Shown piece by piece: positions 8,517-18,890 of a stretch of 64,000 nucleotides of DNA. Source of the DNA: Peteryoungia ipomoeae (GTDB lineage: Bacteria > Pseudomonadota > Alphaproteobacteria > Rhizobiales > Rhizobiaceae). The position numbers and the translations under genes are program-made. The stretch covers positions 186,001-250,000 of the forward strand of contig NZ_STGV01000004.1 of assembly GCF_004912165.1 (NCBI RefSeq). Direction: 5' to 3'. The notes beneath the pieces were generated by a model. The model saw only the letters and a list, made by a program, of their open reading frames with translations, was not told the DNA's origin and did not search any database. Numbering within the stretch: position 1 is the first letter of the stretch; every line of letters begins with the position of its first letter.

Positions 8517-9957
8517 TCTGTGCCTTTCCAGAATCGCCTCCTGCCCACCAGGGACGGGAATCAACCGGTTTACCGTCTTTTCGAAGTTCAATGTAAAGAG
8601 TTGGCCTGTCCGTTTCCAGCGCCAAAGCGGTCGCACTGGCCACTCTTTTTTCACCCATGGTCGCCAGGGGCTCGCCCGACAGGACAAACTTGCCCTGGCC
8701 CGTGGTGATGCGGTCCATGCCAGACAGCACCATGTGATAGCCGTCGCCCGTGTTCAGAATGATCATCTGACCGTAGCTTCTGAAATTGCCTGCGAAAACC
8801 ACCCATCCGTCCGCCGGCGCTGTCACGAGCGCGCCAGGTTGCGAGGCGATGACGGTTCCCAATGCCTGATGCCCTGTGCCATCCGGATCGCCGAACTGGC
8901 GCAGGGTTTCTCCCGCAACCGGCAGCTCCAGCTTTTCCTTCAATTCGGAGAACGCATATGCGGGCGCAATACGGTTTTTATCAGGCAATCCCGATTGCAC
9001 CAAATCACGAGCCCGTGCCCGCTGCTCCTCGCTCATTTCGGCGCGGCGTGCCTCTTCGGCGCGGGCAAGATCGGCTGCCTGGCGAACCGAGGTGATCTCA
9101 TCCTCCAGGGAGCGGATAAGCGATTCCATCGTCGTTGCCTGTGCTGCCAGCGCTTCGGCCTGCTTGCGCTCGGCCTGCAATTGCAGCGAATTGGTTCGCG
9201 CCAGCCGGTCGTTTTCGGCAAGCAGGAGGTCCATGCGGCGCTCCTCTTCCTGCCGGGTGGCAATCGCGGCCACGAGTTTCTCCATTTCGACGCGGCTGGT
9301 ATCGCGCAGGGCGATCAATTCCTTCAGGTCGGCGGCCAGTTTGTCGGTTTCGGCGCGCACGCCAGGAACGACCGCACCCAGCACGATGGCGGTGCGGACA
9401 GAGGCCAGCGCATCTTCAGGGCTTACCAGCAGCGCGGGCGGTGGATTGCGCCCCATGCGTTGCAAGGCAGCAAGGACTTCGGCAAGCACGGCCCGACGAC
9501 CCTTGAAGGAGGCGCGGATCGCATCTTCCCTGAGGCCGATATCGGCGAGGCGCTTTTCGCCCTCGCTGATGCCGGTCTCGATCTCCTTGCGCCGCGCGGC
9601 TGACTCGATGAGGGCTGCCTTGATCGTCTCGGAAGACTTGGTCAAGGCGGCGATGCTGGCTTCCAGCTGCGCTGCCTTCTCTTCCGAAAGCTTCATGCTG
9701 CGGGCAATTTCCTGCAGTTCGCCGCTCACCTCGTCGCGCTTGGAGCGCAGTTCGAGCGCGGGGTCCTGAGGCTCTTGCGGCTTGACCGTCGTGGTGATGA
9801 GATCGTCCCGATCCTGCCGTGGCGGGACCGCGCCTGTTGTTACGGCGGCGTGATCGTCCGGGGCGGCGATTGCCTCTGCACTCGGCATTGCAAAGAGGCC
9901 TGCCAGGCATAGCAGGGTGACAGACTGCGCCATGCGGATGGCATTCAAGCCCCGCAT
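8506..9957 (-). CDS. EnvC-like murein hydrolase activator (coiled coil + degenerate LytM)
   Basis: A signal peptide (MAQSVTLLCLAGLFAMPSAEA) precedes long coiled coils (LRSKRDEVSGELQEIARSMK onward, and LQLQAERKQAEALAAQAT) and a C-terminal M23/LytM domain (TAPADGWVVFAGNFRSYGQM). The final motif reads TLYIELRKDG where active enzymes have HxH, so metal ligands are missing and it is an EnvC-type activator of division amidases, not an enzyme. The start is uncertain: the frame opens at 10059, but ATG 9957 places the signal peptide properly at the N-terminus. It is followed directly by ctpA. Confidence 0.83.
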   Translation of the reverse strand: MRGLNAIRMAQSVTLLCLAGLFAMPSAEAIAAPDDHAAVTTGAVPPRQDRDDLITTTVKPQEPQDPALELRSKRDEVSGELQEIARSMKLSEEKAAQLEASIAALTKSSETIKAALIESAARRKEIETGISEGEKRLADIGLREDAIRASFKGRRAVLAEVLAALQRMGRNPPPALLVSPEDALASVRTAIVLGAVVPGVRAETDKLAADLKELIALRDTSRVEMEKLVAAIATRQEEERRMDLLLAENDRLARTNSLQLQAERKQAEALAAQATTMESLIRSLEDEITSVRQAADLARAEEARRAEMSEEQRARARDLVQSGLPDKNRIAPAYAFSELKEKLELPVAGETLRQFGDPDGTGHQALGTVIASQPGALVTAPADGWVVFAGNFRSYGQMIILNTGDGYHMVLSGMDRITTGQGKFVLSGEPLATMGEKRVASATALALETDRPTLYIELRKDGKPVDSRPWWAGGDSGKAQNDS

Positions 9958-10066
9958 CCGGTTTATGGCAGTCAATCTTGTTGCTCTTGGCAAGGTATCT
10001 TCCCGTTTCGCCGGGGAAAATACGCTGATTTGCGCGTCTCGCAAAGCGATAAGCGCCATAATTCCG

Positions 10067-10549
10067 TCACACCCGATGATAGGGGTGACCGGTCAGAATG
10101 GTGACCGCACGGTAGAGCTGTTCGGCGATCAGAATGCGTACCAGCTGATGTGGCCAGGTGAGCTTGCCGAGGTTGAGGACAAGACGTGCGCGATCGCGCA
10201 ATTCCGGGTCAACACCATCGGCGCCACCGATGACAAAGGCCATGTCGCGCTGACCATTGTCGGCAGCATCGCCAACGACCTTGGCAAATTCGGCGCTGTC
10301 GAGCGCCTTGCCGCGTTCATCGAGCACGACGATGAACGCGCCATCCGGAACCTGGCGGGAAAGCTCGGCGGCTTCCTCGCGCTTTCGCGTATCGGCATTG
10401 CTAGCGCGGCTTTCATTCAGCTCGACGGTGCGGCTGAATTCCAGGCCGCATTGCGGTCCGGCCTTGGCGAAGCGGTCCAGATAACGGGACGCGAGTTCCT
10501 TCTCCGGTCCAGCCTTCAGCCGGCCCACGGCATAGATGCCAATCTTCAT
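10067..10549 (-). CDS. rlmH: 23S rRNA (pseudouridine1915-N3)-methyltransferase RlmH
   Basis: RlmH is a SPOUT methyltransferase that modifies pseudouridine 1915 in helix 69 of 23S rRNA on the assembled 70S ribosome. Typical features are the KIGIYAVGRLKAGPEKELA start, the DERGKALDSAEFA segment, the knot glycines in FVIGGADGVDPELRDRA, and the LTWPHQLVRILIAEQLYRA end with HPYH at the C-terminus. ATG 10549 gives 160 residues, the usual size; the frame opens 27 bases earlier without support. It lies between rsfS and the envC-like gene, the standard order in this group. Confidence 0.94.
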   Translation of the reverse strand: MKIGIYAVGRLKAGPEKELASRYLDRFAKAGPQCGLEFSRTVELNESRASNADTRKREEAAELSRQVPDGAFIVVLDERGKALDSAEFAKVVGDAADNGQRDMAFVIGGADGVDPELRDRARLVLNLGKLTWPHQLVRILIAEQLYRAVTILTGHPYHRV

Positions 10550-10654
10550 GCGGCAGTCATCCAAGTCTACGGTCACACAACCGTTTCTATCGGCCGGATT
10601 CCTCCGGCCGTGTCAATCCGGCTTTGCGACCATCCGAAAGGACGGCCGGCCGTA

Positions 10655-11065
10655 TCAGTGCAGCCTGTCCTCGATATCGGGAGCCGCCCACATCCGTTCC
10701 AGGTTGTAGAATTCGCGAACTTCCGGTCGGAACACATGCACGATGATGTCTCCGGTATCGATCAGCACCCAATCGCCGGTTTCGAGGCCCTCGACACGGG
10801 CGGAGCCCAGGCCTTCGTCCTTCAGATCGGAAATGAGATGCTCGCTGATGGCCGTGACATGACGGCTGGAGCGTCCGGATACGACGACCATGTAGTCGCC
10901 CAGCGCGGATTTGCCGGCAATGTCGATGGAGACAATGTCTTCTGCTTTCGAGTCCTCGAGACTTGCGAGGACCAGCTCAAGGGCGCGGGCTGCGGCATCG
11001 GCGCCACGTTCCACGCTCGTCGGGATAGCGCGAGGAGCGCGTCCCTTGGTGTGTACTGTTGTCAG
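10655..11065 (-). CDS. rsfS: Ribosomal silencing factor RsfS
   Basis: RsfS binds uL14 on the 50S subunit and blocks subunit joining in stationary phase or starvation. The core ALELVLASLEDSKAEDIVSI, MVVVSGRSSRHVTAISEHL and DWVLIDTGDIIVHVFRPEVR is diagnostic. The start is debatable. GTG at 11014 lacks an N-terminal stretch that rhizobial homologues usually begin with. An in-frame CTG at 11065, preceded by AAAGGATG at good spacing, would add 17 residues beginning LTTVHTKGRAPR, which resembles those homologues. I chose CTG; GTG 11014 is the conservative alternative. It is followed by rlmH. Confidence 0.88.
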   Translation of the reverse strand: MTTVHTKGRAPRAIPTSVERGADAAARALELVLASLEDSKAEDIVSIDIAGKSALGDYMVVVSGRSSRHVTAISEHLISDLKDEGLGSARVEGLETGDWVLIDTGDIIVHVFRPEVREFYNLERMWAAPDIEDRLH

Positions 11066-11198
11066 AGTTCATCCTTTCTTTGGCAACACAGAACAGCACG
11101 TCTGCGATCCCTGAAACGGTGATCGCCCTCAAAAGGTGGCATCGATCGGCGATTCTTTCAAGGGATGGCCCGGAAAAGCACTGTTTCCCCCGGCCATG

Positions 11199-11825
11199 TC
11201 AGGGGTTTTTCTGAGCCGTGCGCAGGGCGGTGGAGCTGAGGGTCGAACGAGGTCCGTGAATGAAGGTCCAGGCCGGCGCCTTCTTCTGCCAGAGCACCCC
11301 CGCATCCTCCTCATCGATCCGGGCATAATCGAAGGTGCGGGCCATTTTCGACGAGAGATAGGCAAGTGTCGAGCCCGGACGGTCGATGACCGCGATGGGG
11401 AAAGTGGAGGCGATCTTCTGCCAGTGCTGCCAGCGGTGGAAGCCGGCGAGATTGTCTGCACCCATCACCCAGACGAAGTGGACGGCCGAGTTGCGGGCGC
11501 GGATGTAATCCAGCGTCTTTGCGGTATAGCTCGTACCGAGTGCCTTTTCAAAGGCGGTGACCTTGATGCGCGGATCCTCGGCCATGGCTTCGCAGGCTGA
11601 AAGACGGTCGGCGAGCGGCGCAAGCTCCCGGTGGCTTTTCAAGGGATTACCCGGCGTCACCATCCACCAGAGCTGGTGGAGCCCGAGGCGGCGGATGGCA
11701 ATCTCGGCGACCAGCGTGTGGCCCTGATGCGGCGGATTGAAGGACCCGCCGAACAGGCCCACCACCATGCCCGGCTCGACATGCGGCATGATGGTGTGGC
11801 GATGCGCGAGGGCCTGCTCTTCCAC
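11199..11825 (-). CDS. nadD: Nicotinate-nucleotide adenylyltransferase NadD
   Basis: NadD transfers AMP from ATP to nicotinate mononucleotide in NAD synthesis. The nucleotidyltransferase signature GLFGGSFNPPHQGH, containing the HxGH-type motif, lies near the N-terminus, and the second conserved region is present as STLSSTALR near the C-terminus. KSHRELAPLADRLSACEAM is a family block. The start ATG 11825 is one base beyond the proA stop, so the genes are transcribed together; internal ATGs at residues 13 and 20 are possible alternatives. It has 208 residues. Confidence 0.93.
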   Translation of the reverse strand: MEEQALAHRHTIMPHVEPGMVVGLFGGSFNPPHQGHTLVAEIAIRRLGLHQLWWMVTPGNPLKSHRELAPLADRLSACEAMAEDPRIKVTAFEKALGTSYTAKTLDYIRARNSAVHFVWVMGADNLAGFHRWQHWQKIASTFPIAVIDRPGSTLAYLSSKMARTFDYARIDEEDAGVLWQKKAPAWTFIHGPRSTLSSTALRTAQKNP

Positions 11826-11826
11826 G

Positions 11827-13110
11827 TCAGGGACGGACCTGGCCGGTGCCGTGGACGCGGTATTTGAAGGAGGTCAGCTGTTCCACGCCGACCGGTCCGC
11901 GCGCATGCATCTTGCCGGTCGCGATGCCGATCTCGCCGCCCATGCCGAACTCGCCACCATCAGCGAACTGGGTCGAGGCATTGTGCAGGAGGATGGCGGA
12001 ATCGATCTCGTTGAAGAAGCGCTCGACGACTTCGGGATCCTCGGCGATGACGGCCTCGGTGTGGTTCGACGAATAGCGGGCTATGTGTTCGATGGCGCCA
12101 TCGATACCGTCCACGAGGTCGACCGAAATGATCGCATCGAGATACTCGGTGGTCCAGTCGGCCTCGGTGGCAGGCTTCAGACCAGCGACACGCTCGGCCA
12201 CGGCTTTCGAGGCGCGGATCTCGCAGCCGCTCGCGGCAAGCGCATCGAGGATGGGCTTCAGATGCGTGTGGGCTGCGGCGCGATCGACGAGCAGGGTTTC
12301 GGCGGAGCCGCAAATGCCGGTGCGGCGCATCTTGGCATTGACGGTGATCTTCACCGCCATGTCGATATCGGCCGAGGCGTCGACATAGACGTGGCAGAGG
12401 CCTTCGAGATGGGCAAAGACCGGAACGCGGGCTTCCTGCTGGACGCGGGCGACGAGGCTCTTGCCGCCGCGCGGCACGATGACATCGACCGAGCCGTCGA
12501 GACCGGAGAGCAGATGGCCGACGGCGGCGCGGTCCGTGACCGGTACCAGCTGGATCGCATCACCCGGCAGGCCGGCAGCTTCAAGCCCCTTGACCAGGCA
12601 GGCATGGATGGCGCGCGAGGAATGGACACTGTCGGTGCCGCCGCGCAGGATGACGGCATTGCCGGCCTTGAGGCAGAGTGCACCCGCATCGGCCGTGACA
12701 TTGGGGCGGCTTTCATAGATCACGCCGATGACGCCGAGCGGCGTGCGGACGCGCTCGATATGCAGGCCGTTCGGGCGGTCCCATTCGGCGATCAGCGAAC
12801 CGACCGGGTCCGGCAGGTCGGCGATTTCGCGAAGCGATGTGGCAATGCCGGCAATGCGTTCGGTGTTCAGCGTCAGGCGGTCGATGAAGGAGGCTGCGAC
12901 ACCGGTCTCGGCGGCATTCTTCAGGTCGATCGCATTGGCGGCAAGGATGTCGGCTTCAGCGGCCATCAGCGCATCGGCCATGGCGTTCAGAGCCTTGTTC
13001 TTTGCTTGCGTCGATGCCGTTGCCAGCGGTCGCGCGGCGCGGCGGGCGCGGCGGCCGATGTCGAGCATGACGGCCTCAACCGAGGTGTCGCTGGAGACGG
13101 TATCAAGCAT
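11827..13110 (-). CDS. proA: Gamma-glutamyl phosphate reductase ProA
   Basis: ProA reduces gamma-glutamyl phosphate with NADPH to glutamate semialdehyde, the second step of proline synthesis. The aldehyde-dehydrogenase-like fold is evident in [20 protein letters not shown], the nucleotide-binding [12 protein letters not shown], and the catalytic Cys in [14 protein letters not shown]. The C-terminus holds [20 protein letters not shown], typical of the family. ATG 13110 gives 427 residues and overlaps the proB stop by eight bases, so the two enzymes are translated together and probably form a channeling complex. Confidence 0.95.
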   Translation of the reverse strand: MLDTVSSDTSVEAVMLDIGRRARRAARPLATASTQAKNKALNAMADALMAAEADILAANAIDLKNAAETGVAASFIDRLTLNTERIAGIATSLREIADLPDPVGSLIAEWDRPNGLHIERVRTPLGVIGVIYESRPNVTADAGALCLKAGNAVILRGGTDSVHSSRAIHACLVKGLEAAGLPGDAIQLVPVTDRAAVGHLLSGLDGSVDVIVPRGGKSLVARVQQEARVPVFAHLEGLCHVYVDASADIDMAVKITVNAKMRRTGICGSAETLLVDRAAAHTHLKPILDALAASGCEIRASKAVAERVAGLKPATEADWTTEYLDAIISVDLVDGIDGAIEHIARYSSNHTEAVIAEDPEVVERFFNEIDSAILLHNASTQFADGGEFGMGGEIGIATGKMHARGPVGVEQLTSFKYRVHGTGQVRP

Positions 13111-14280
13111 GGGCGGCATCCTTCCGGTCATCGGCGGCAGCCGCATCGCGCTGGCCGAGTTCGGTCATGACGAGGTCATCGCGGTGGATCATGGCGGCAC
13201 GGCCGGCATAACCCAGGATTTCCTCGATTTCCTTCGATTTGCGGCCGCAGATGCGGCGCGCCTCTTCGACATCGTAGCCGGCAAGTCCGCGGGCGATCTC
13301 ACGGCCATTGGTGCCGACAATCGACACGGTATCGCCGCGATGGAACGCGCCGGAAACGGATTTCACGCCGGCGGGCAGCAGGCTTTTGCCAGACTTCAGC
13401 GCGCCTTCCGCCCCGGCATCGACCTCGATCGTGCCGGCCGGCTGCAGCTGCCCGGCAATCCAGGTCTTGCGGGCGGTGACTGGCGATTTCGAGGCGGCGA
13501 ACCAGGAATGGCGGGCGCCGGTCTCGATGGATGCAAGCGGGTTCATGGTTTTGCCCGAGGCGATGATCATGGCGCAGCCGGCACCGGTTGCGATCTTGCC
13601 GGCGTCGATCTTGGTGCGCATGCCGCCACGCGACAGTTCGGAAGCGGCTCCGCCTGCCATGGCCTCGATTTCAGGCGTGATTTCCTCGATCGTGTCGAGG
13701 AAGCGTGCATCGGGATCGAGATGGGGCGGTGCCGTGTAGAGGCCGTCGATATCGGAGAGCAGGACCAGCAGGTCGGCACCGGCCATGGTGGCGACGCGGG
13801 CAGCGAGGCGATCATTGTCGCCATAGCGGATTTCCGTCGTGGCAACCGTGTCGTTCTCGTTGATGATCGGCACGGCGCCGATCTTCAGCAGCTGGTTGAG
13901 CGTGGCGCGCGCGTTGAGGTAACGCCTCCGCTCCTCGGTATCACCAAGCGTCAGCAGGATCTGGCCGGCGACGATCTGGTGGCGCGACAGGCTTTCGGCC
14001 CAATGACGGGCAAGCGCGATCTGGCCGACAGCAGCGCAGGCCTGGCTTTCCTCGAGCTTCAGGGCGCCCTTGGGCATGTCGAGCACGGTGCGGCCAAGCG
14101 CGATGGCGCCCGAGGACACGACGAGCACGTCGGTTCCGCGGGCTTTCAATGCGGCGATGTCATCCGAGATGGCATCGAGCCAGTCCGCCTTGATGCCGGA
14201 TCCACGATCGACGAGCAGGGCGGAGCCGATCTTGATGACGACGCGCTTGACGCGGGAGAGCGAGCGGAGCCGGGTCGTCA

Positions 14281-14281
<1 letters not shown>
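13103..14281 (-). CDS. proB: Glutamate 5-kinase ProB
   Basis: ProB phosphorylates glutamate at the gamma carboxyl and is the feedback-regulated entry to proline synthesis. The amino-acid kinase domain shows [45 protein letters not shown] and [15 protein letters not shown]-terminal PUA domain is present ([20 protein letters not shown]). It has 392 residues, slightly longer than E. coli ProB, with a charged tail. Its start overlaps the obgE stop by one base (TGATG) and its end overlaps proA, consistent with an obgE-proB-proA-nadD operon. Confidence 0.95.
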
Positions 14282-16319
<2,038 letters not shown>

Positions 16320-16320
16320 A

Positions 16321-16343
16321 CTCCGGGCGGCGGGCGCCCGGAG
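16321..16343. terminator. Hairpin between convergent genes
   Basis: CTCCGGGCG (16321-16329) pairs perfectly with CGCCCGGAG (16335-16343), a nine-bp stem with a five-base loop, directly after the EEP gene stop and before the 3' end of the convergent acetyltransferase. There is no T run. Confidence 0.5.
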
Positions 16344-16352
16344 CATTGCTGA

Positions 16353-16931
16353 CTATGGCTTGTGCGTGCGGGTGGCAAAGTCCGTCTGGCCGAGCCGCAT
16401 TTCGACGAGCGGCACCATTTGCCCGCGGGCTTTCGAGTAGACGTCGCGCATCCCGATGACGCGGAAGCCGCGCCCCTCCAGAACACGGCGCGAGGCGGGG
16501 TTGTCGGCGAAGGCACCGCTTGCAATCTCGATCCCGGCCATGCGTCTGAAGAAGCGCTCGAGCGCTGCATCGACCGCTTCGGACATGAGGCCCTTGCCCC
16601 AATAGAAGCGGTTCAGCCAGTAGCCCACGTTCCAAAGGCCATGGCGCAGCTCGAGCGAAACGACGCCGACATGCACCCCATCCAGGGTGATTGCGAAGTG
16701 CCAGTCCGGCTTGAGGCCCGAAGTCACCATGTTCAGCCAATCGCGTCCATCCTCCCGATCATAGGGGACGGGCACCCGCGTCAACATGCGGGCGACGGCA
16801 AAATCGCCAAGCGAGGTGGCAATCGCATCCGCATCCTGCATCCGGTGGGGACGCAGCACGAGACGGGACGTCTCGATGACCGGGCAGGGGCCTGGCATGG
16901 CCGCTGCCGTGACTGCTCTATCTGCCAGCAT
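16353..16931 (-). CDS. GNAT-family N-acetyltransferase (RimJ/RimL type)
   Basis: The protein begins with the ribosomal-protein-acetyltransferase-type strand IETSRLVLRPHRMQDADAIA, then has VGYWLNRFYWGKGLMSEAV, containing the acetyl-CoA pyrophosphate loop (Q/R-x-x-G-x-G/A equivalent), and NPASRRVLEGRGFRV. This places it in the RimJ/RimL/SpeG branch of GNATs, which often acetylate protein N-termini or amines; the substrate is unknown. ATG 16931 gives 192 residues and is five bases from the stop of a paralogous GNAT gene upstream, suggesting tandem duplication. Confidence 0.85.
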   Translation of the reverse strand: MLADRAVTAAAMPGPCPVIETSRLVLRPHRMQDADAIATSLGDFAVARMLTRVPVPYDREDGRDWLNMVTSGLKPDWHFAITLDGVHVGVVSLELRHGLWNVGYWLNRFYWGKGLMSEAVDAALERFFRRMAGIEIASGAFADNPASRRVLEGRGFRVIGMRDVYSKARGQMVPLVEMRLGQTDFATRTHKP

Positions 16932-16936
16932 CGCGC

Positions 16937-17575
16937 TCACCGCATCTCCCCCCAGCTCTTGAGCGACAGCCAGGTCTTGCGATCCAGCCTGTACCATTCG
17001 ACCGGAACCGTGCCGCCCATCGCGAGATTGCCGACCATGCCGGTGCCCTGGAACTGGAAGCCCGACTTCTGGATGACCCGCCGCGAGGCGATGTTGGTGA
17101 CCCGGCAGCGCGCATCGATGCGCGACACCCATTCCCGCGTGCGAAACGCCATGTCGATCAGCGCATGCACCGCTTCCGTTGCGTAACCCTTGTTCCAGTA
17201 AGGTTCGCCAAGCCAGTACCCCATTTCGAGCGTGGTATCATCGATCGGATTGGGCTCCAGCGCGCAGCAACCAAGGAACTCGCCGTTCTCCGCTTTGGTG
17301 ATGGCATAGACGCACTTGCCGATCTCGCCGATATTCGTGCGTCGCACGAAGTCGGCCGCGTCTTTTGCCGTGTAGGGATGCGGCATGCGGGCCACCATTG
17401 TGGCGATCGCGGCGTTGTTGGCGAGATGGGCAAGGGCGTCGATGTCTTCGATGTGCGGGGCGCGCAGGACGAGCCGTTGTGACAACAAGACGGGGCAATC
17501 GGTTCTTGACCGATCGGGCCTTTGCCGCTCTTCGGGGGACCGGAATTGATCCTCCCTCATCAATAAGCTTTCCAT
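16937..17575 (-). CDS. GNAT-family N-acetyltransferase, paralogue of the next gene
   Basis: This 212-residue GNAT of the RimJ/RimL branch has LLSQRLVLRAPHIEDIDALA, LEMGYWLGEPYWNKGYATEA and NIASRRVIQKSGFQFQG, closely parallel to the following gene. Order and similarity indicate an old tandem duplication. A polar N-terminal extension of ~25 residues precedes the domain. It lies downstream of the rpmA terminator at 17601-17636, so it is probably transcribed from its own promoter or by read-through. The substrate cannot be deduced. Confidence 0.85.
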   Translation of the reverse strand: MESLLMREDQFRSPEERQRPDRSRTDCPVLLSQRLVLRAPHIEDIDALAHLANNAAIATMVARMPHPYTAKDAADFVRRTNIGEIGKCVYAITKAENGEFLGCCALEPNPIDDTTLEMGYWLGEPYWNKGYATEAVHALIDMAFRTREWVSRIDARCRVTNIASRRVIQKSGFQFQGTGMVGNLAMGGTVPVEWYRLDRKTWLSLKSWGEMR

Positions 17576-17600
17576 GGTTCAGTCTCCTTTGTTGGACAAG

Positions 17601-17636
17601 AAAAAAGGGGAGATGGCGCCCCATCTCCCCTTTTTT
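17601..17636 (-). terminator. Strong intrinsic terminator after rpmA
   Basis: AAAAAAGGGGAGATGG (17601-17616) and CCATCTCCCCTTTTTT (17621-17636) form a perfect 16-bp stem with loop CGCC, flanked by A and T runs on both sides. It fits a bidirectional rho-independent terminator ending the rplU-rpmA transcript. Confidence 0.9.
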
Positions 17637-17699
17637 CTAGACTGAACCTGATGCGGTCAGCCGGGTCGATGAGACGCCGGCTGTTAAACGCTACCGGCT

Positions 17700-17969
17700 T
17701 TATTCTGCTGCTTCGGCTTTCGGCATCACGGACACGTATACCTTGCCGTTCGCCTTTGTACGGTAGTTCACATTGCCAGCGGTGAGCGCAAAGAGGGTAT
17801 GGTCCTTGCCCATGCCGACGTTTGCATCGGGATGCCACTGGGTGCCGCGCTGACGCACGATGATGTTGCCTGCGATGACGACTTCGCCACCGAACTTCTT
17901 CACGCCGAGGCGCTTGGAATTGGAATCGCGACCGTTGCGCGAGGAACCGCCAGCTTTTTTGTGTGCCAT
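17700..17969 (-). CDS. rpmA: 50S ribosomal protein L27 (bL27)
   Basis: bL27 lies near the peptidyl-transferase centre of the 50S subunit. [20 protein letters not shown] is the family start without any cleavable N-terminal extension, followed by [20 protein letters not shown] and [12 protein letters not shown]. The 89 residues match the usual length in Rhizobiales. It is 33 bp after rplU on the same strand, the near-universal rplU-rpmA operon, and is followed by a strong terminator. Confidence 0.97.
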   Translation of the reverse strand: MAHKKAGGSSRNGRDSNSKRLGVKKFGGEVVIAGNIIVRQRGTQWHPDANVGMGKDHTLFALTAGNVNYRTKANGKVYVSVMPKAEAAE

Positions 17970-18002
17970 TGGATTGCTCCTTTAAACCTTGTTATCCGCG
18001 TT

Positions 18003-18317
18003 TCAGGCTGCGACGATGTCGGTGATGCGCACCACGGTGTGATGCTGACGATGGCCGCGCGAACGCTTGGAGTTCTGACGACGACGCTTCTTGAAGGCGA
18101 TGACCTTCTTGCCGCGGGTCTGTTCAACAACCTCGGCCGTGACCTTGGCGCCAGCCACGAAGGGCGCGCCGATCTTGGCATCGGCGCCTTCGCCGACAAC
18201 GAGGATCTCGGTGAATTCGATGGTCGCGCCAGCTTCGGCTTCCAGCTTTTCGATGGTCAGCACGTCGTTGGCGTTCACGCGGTACTGCTTACCGCCGGTC
18301 TTGATGACTGCGAACAT
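18003..18317 (-). CDS. rplU: 50S ribosomal protein L21 (bL21)
   Basis: bL21 is an early-assembly 50S protein that binds 23S rRNA with bL20. [20 protein letters not shown] is the conserved start, and [20 protein letters not shown] is the typical RNA-binding loop near the C-terminus. It has 104 residues, standard without the long tail found in some rhizobia. A TTGACA-17-TATGCG promoter lies about 150 bp upstream, leaving a leader of roughly 140 nt. Confidence 0.97.
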   Translation of the reverse strand: MFAVIKTGGKQYRVNANDVLTIEKLEAEAGATIEFTEILVVGEGADAKIGAPFVAGAKVTAEVVEQTRGKKVIAFKKRRRQNSKRSRGHRQHHTVVRITDIVAA

Positions 18318-18465
18318 TTTTTAACCTTTCATGTTCGTTCCGGCTCTCCCTTGCAAAGGGGGCCGTCTTTTTGCCAGTCGGAGAAGCAGGATTTTCATCC
18401 CGCCGGTTCACTTCGCAAGCTGCGAAGACCACAAGGCGCAGTTCTGCACACTTTGGGTCGAGGGT

Positions 18466-18494
18466 CGCATACGTGAGCCCCTCAGGAGTGTCAA
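18466..18494 (-). promoter_or_regulatory. Probable sigma-70-type promoter of rplU-rpmA
   Basis: On the minus strand TTGACA (18494-18489) is followed after 17 bases by TATGCG (18471-18466). The -35 hexamer is perfect and the -10 is weak. Transcription would begin near 18458, giving a ~140-nt leader that could host autogenous control of the ribosomal protein operon. Confidence 0.55.
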
Positions 18495-18526
18495 GATAAA
18501 AGCGGGAAAAACCGTCATATTCGCTC

Positions 18527-18554
18527 TTGCATGGGGGGTGAGTTGCCGCTATGA
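18527..18554 (+). promoter_or_regulatory. Possible tRNA-Ser promoter
   Basis: TTGCAT (18527-18532) and CTATGA (18549-18554) are separated by 16 bases and sit about 37 bp before the tRNA, where a tRNA promoter is expected. The -10 lies inside the repeat shared with the second tRNA copy and the -35 lies outside it. Confidence 0.4.
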
Positions 18555-18682
18555 GACAGCCCGCGCCACCGTGCGCCGACCAATGTGACCGGAGAGGTGG
18601 CTGAGTGGTCGAAAGCACCGCACTCGAAATGCGGCATACTCGCAAGGGTATCGTGGGTTCGAATCCCACCCTCTCCGCCATC
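18546..18682 (+). repeat. Left attachment repeat (137 bp, includes the whole tRNA gene)
   Basis: Bases 18546-18682 recur at 33504-33640 with one difference (A at 18583, G at 33541). The repeat covers 45 bp upstream of tRNA-Ser, the entire tRNA with CCA, and two further bases. The sequences diverge immediately outside on both sides. It marks the left boundary (attL-like) of the island. Confidence 0.9.
18591..18680 (+). tRNA. tRNA-Ser(CGA), copy 1
   Basis: A 90-base gene with encoded CCA. The acceptor arms GGAGAGG and CCTCTCC pair, the anticodon stem is CCGCA/TGCGG with loop CTCGAAA, and the anticodon CGA is at 18625-18627, reading UCG serine codons. A long variable arm (ATACTCGCAAGGGTAT) is typical of type II serine tRNA. 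The native upstream region is retained, so this copy is likely the functional resident gene. It is the insertion site of the downstream island. Confidence 0.95.
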
Positions 18683-18890
18683 GCGAACCCTTGGGGTGCA
18701 AGGGTTTCCAGCGACTAACTGATGTCTGCTAATTTTCGAGCTGGGCGCCCATGTTAGCTAGGGCCACGATGCAGGCACTAACGTAACGGCGTTAACTCAT
18801 CGTGCGTTGTAGATTTTCAATTTTGAACTTGCAGTTTTATTCCCTGCACAATCTGATCTAGCTTGCGATTCGTTGCGGGGGGGGCGGGCT

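Noticed and set aside
7101..8708. 535-codon plus-strand open frame opposite ctpA
   Set aside because: It is the antisense shadow of ctpA and its neighbours, with biased codons from the GC-rich template; the minus-strand protein has all S41 motifs.
10591..10610. CGGCCGGA/TCCGGCCG hairpin between rsfS and rlmH as a terminator
   Set aside because: It lacks a T-rich tail and the genes belong to one operon, so it may just be local GC-rich structure.
18289..18681. Open frame on the minus strand beginning MAERVGFEPT across the tRNA gene
   Set aside because: It is the antisense translation of tRNA-Ser and its flanks, a familiar annotation artefact; the same frame appears over the second tRNA copy.
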